NCBI GenBank assembly: GCA_902491055.1 | Contig: CABUGI010000037.1 | Coordinates: 1-16,711, forward strand | Source of the DNA: an uncultured Collinsella sp. | Lineage (GTDB): Bacteria > Actinomycetota > Coriobacteriia > Coriobacteriales > Coriobacteriaceae | Length of the DNA: 16,711 nucleotides | Direction of reading: 5' to 3' | In this document: positions 16,258-16,711 of the stretch, piece by piece | How the letters are laid out: each line of letters begins with the position of its first letter | Position numbering within the stretch: position 1 is the first letter of the stretch | The notes under the pieces: generated by a model | The model's input: only the letters and a program-made list of their open reading frames with translations | What the model was told of the DNA's origin: nothing | Database searches by the model: none | Position numbers and translations under genes: made by a program

Positions 16258-16292
16258 TGATCCCTTGGGAACGGAAGAAAACGGATCATTTT
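16258..16292 (+). terminator. Small hairpin with T-run downstream of palindrome B
   Basis: TGATCC (16258-16263) pairs perfectly with GGATCA (16283-16288) around a 19-nt loop, and TTTT follows. It matches the hairpin at 9436-9471, including conserved loop bases (GGA-CGGA-GAAA). Confidence 0.4.
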
Positions 16293-16329
16293 GGTCCAGC
16301 GAGGCTGGCGGAGGCACTCGTGCGGGGCC

Positions 16330-16497
16330 GCCCGAACAAAACTATGCCGGTTTACGGGGCTGAGTCACGAGTCCCCAACCATGCCGATATTCGTGAAAAT
16401 AAAACCGCAGGTAGACGGGCCGTCATTTTGCAGAAAACACGGGTATGGATGAGGGTCCTGAGTTTAGCCCCGTAAACCGGCATAGTTTTGAAATGGC
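16330..16497 (+). repeat. Long palindromic element, copy C (structured RNA candidate)
   Basis: A perfect 25-bp inverted repeat joins 16337-16361 to 16466-16490; it contains CTATGCCGGTTTACGGGGC and its complement. CCATGCC (16379-16385) pairs with GGTATGG (16442-16448) through one G-U. AAAACCGCAGGTAG (16401-16414) is conserved, but the inner hairpin seen in A and B is not. Arm-to-core distances are identical to copy A (59 and 84 bases). Confidence 0.87.
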
Positions 16498-16530
16498 ATT
16501 AAATCGGTAGCAGCCATTTTGCTATGCCGG
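16491..16530. repeat. Partial fourth palindrome arm forming an alternative hairpin with copy C
   Basis: GCCATTT (16513-16519) pairs with AAATGGC (16491-16497), and CTATGCCGG (16522-16530) pairs with CCGGCATAG (16477-16485), the right arm of copy C. This stretch looks like the start of another left arm, cut short before the regulator gene. Confidence 0.55.
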
Positions 16531-16550
16531 GGCGGTCGGCCGTTGGGTAA

Positions 16551-16711
16551 TTACCCTCGCAGGTAGGCGATGGCGATCTGCGTGCGGTTGCGTAGGCCCA
16601 TTTTGGCAAGGATCGAGCTGATGTGGTTGCGCACGGTGCCTTCGCCCATGTATGCCGTGGCGGCGATCTCCTTGTTGTCGAGGCCGCGGGCGATGAGCTC
16701 GGCGACTTCGA
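16551..16711 (-). CDS. LuxR/NarL-family response regulator, C-terminal DNA-binding part (cut by the window end)
   Basis: The last 52 codons plus TAA are present on the minus strand; the gene continues beyond the window. The visible residues form most of a LuxR (GerE) helix-turn-helix: EVAELIARGLDNKEIAATAY, then GEGTVRNHISSILAKMGLRN, ending RTQIAIAYLRG. This domain binds promoter DNA in two-component response regulators and related activators. The receiver domain and partner kinase, if any, lie outside. The gene converges on the adhesin gene, so its link to adhesin control is only suggested by proximity. Confidence 0.88.
   Translation of the reverse strand, partial: EVAELIARGLDNKEIAATAYMGEGTVRNHISSILAKMGLRNRTQIAIAYLRG

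Noticed and set aside
9247..16497. Retron msr-msd RNA
   Set aside because: The inverted outer arms recall a1/a2, but no reverse transcriptase gene lies next to any of the three copies.

Overview
The window looks like chromosomal DNA from a gut coriobacterium, most likely Collinsella or a close relative. This is inferred from high GC, an Ech-type membrane [NiFe] hydrogenase operon, an Fe-S flavin ene-reductase of the old yellow enzyme family, a very large VWA/isopeptide-repeat LPXTG adhesin and a LuxR/NarL-type regulator. No taxonomic marker such as rRNA is present, so the genus is an inference.

Layout: (1) 1-544 has no gene. It holds a short hairpin and an ordered array of four inverted-repeat units (105-403), upstream of (2) a two-part flavin/Fe-S oxidoreductase (545-2575) with its own terminator. 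(3) 2690-3015 is an AT-rich gap rich in small palindromes, leading into a solitary transposase-like double helix-turn-helix protein (3016-3420) with a strong terminator. (4) 3602-9180 is a tight five-gene operon for an energy-conserving hydrogenase. It comprises an EchA-EchB fused membrane arm, the NuoB-like small subunit EchC, a NuoC-like EchD with a long Ala/Lys tail, the NiFe-binding large subunit EchE with both CxxC motifs, and the 2x[4Fe-4S] protein EchF. Together these would couple electron transfer to proton reduction with H+ or Na+ translocation. (5) 9648-15947 encodes a 2099-residue sortase-anchored surface protein with a signal peptide, a VWA domain with complete MIDAS, ten pilin-type isopeptide repeats and LPTTG. 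(6) 15948-16550 is a non-coding convergent region full of hairpins. (7) The window ends inside the 3' end of a LuxR-type response regulator on the minus strand.

The most striking unexplained structure is a family of roughly 165-nt palindromic elements, one before the adhesin gene (9247-9415) and two after it (16083-16245 and 16330-16497). They share a core motif. Their clamping stems differ in sequence but stay perfectly paired, with compensatory changes and G-U pairs that favour a plus-strand RNA. A second, unrelated ordered array (105-403) also shows arms conserved as pairs around variable spacers. Neither matches a CRISPR, IS end or riboswitch class that I recognise.
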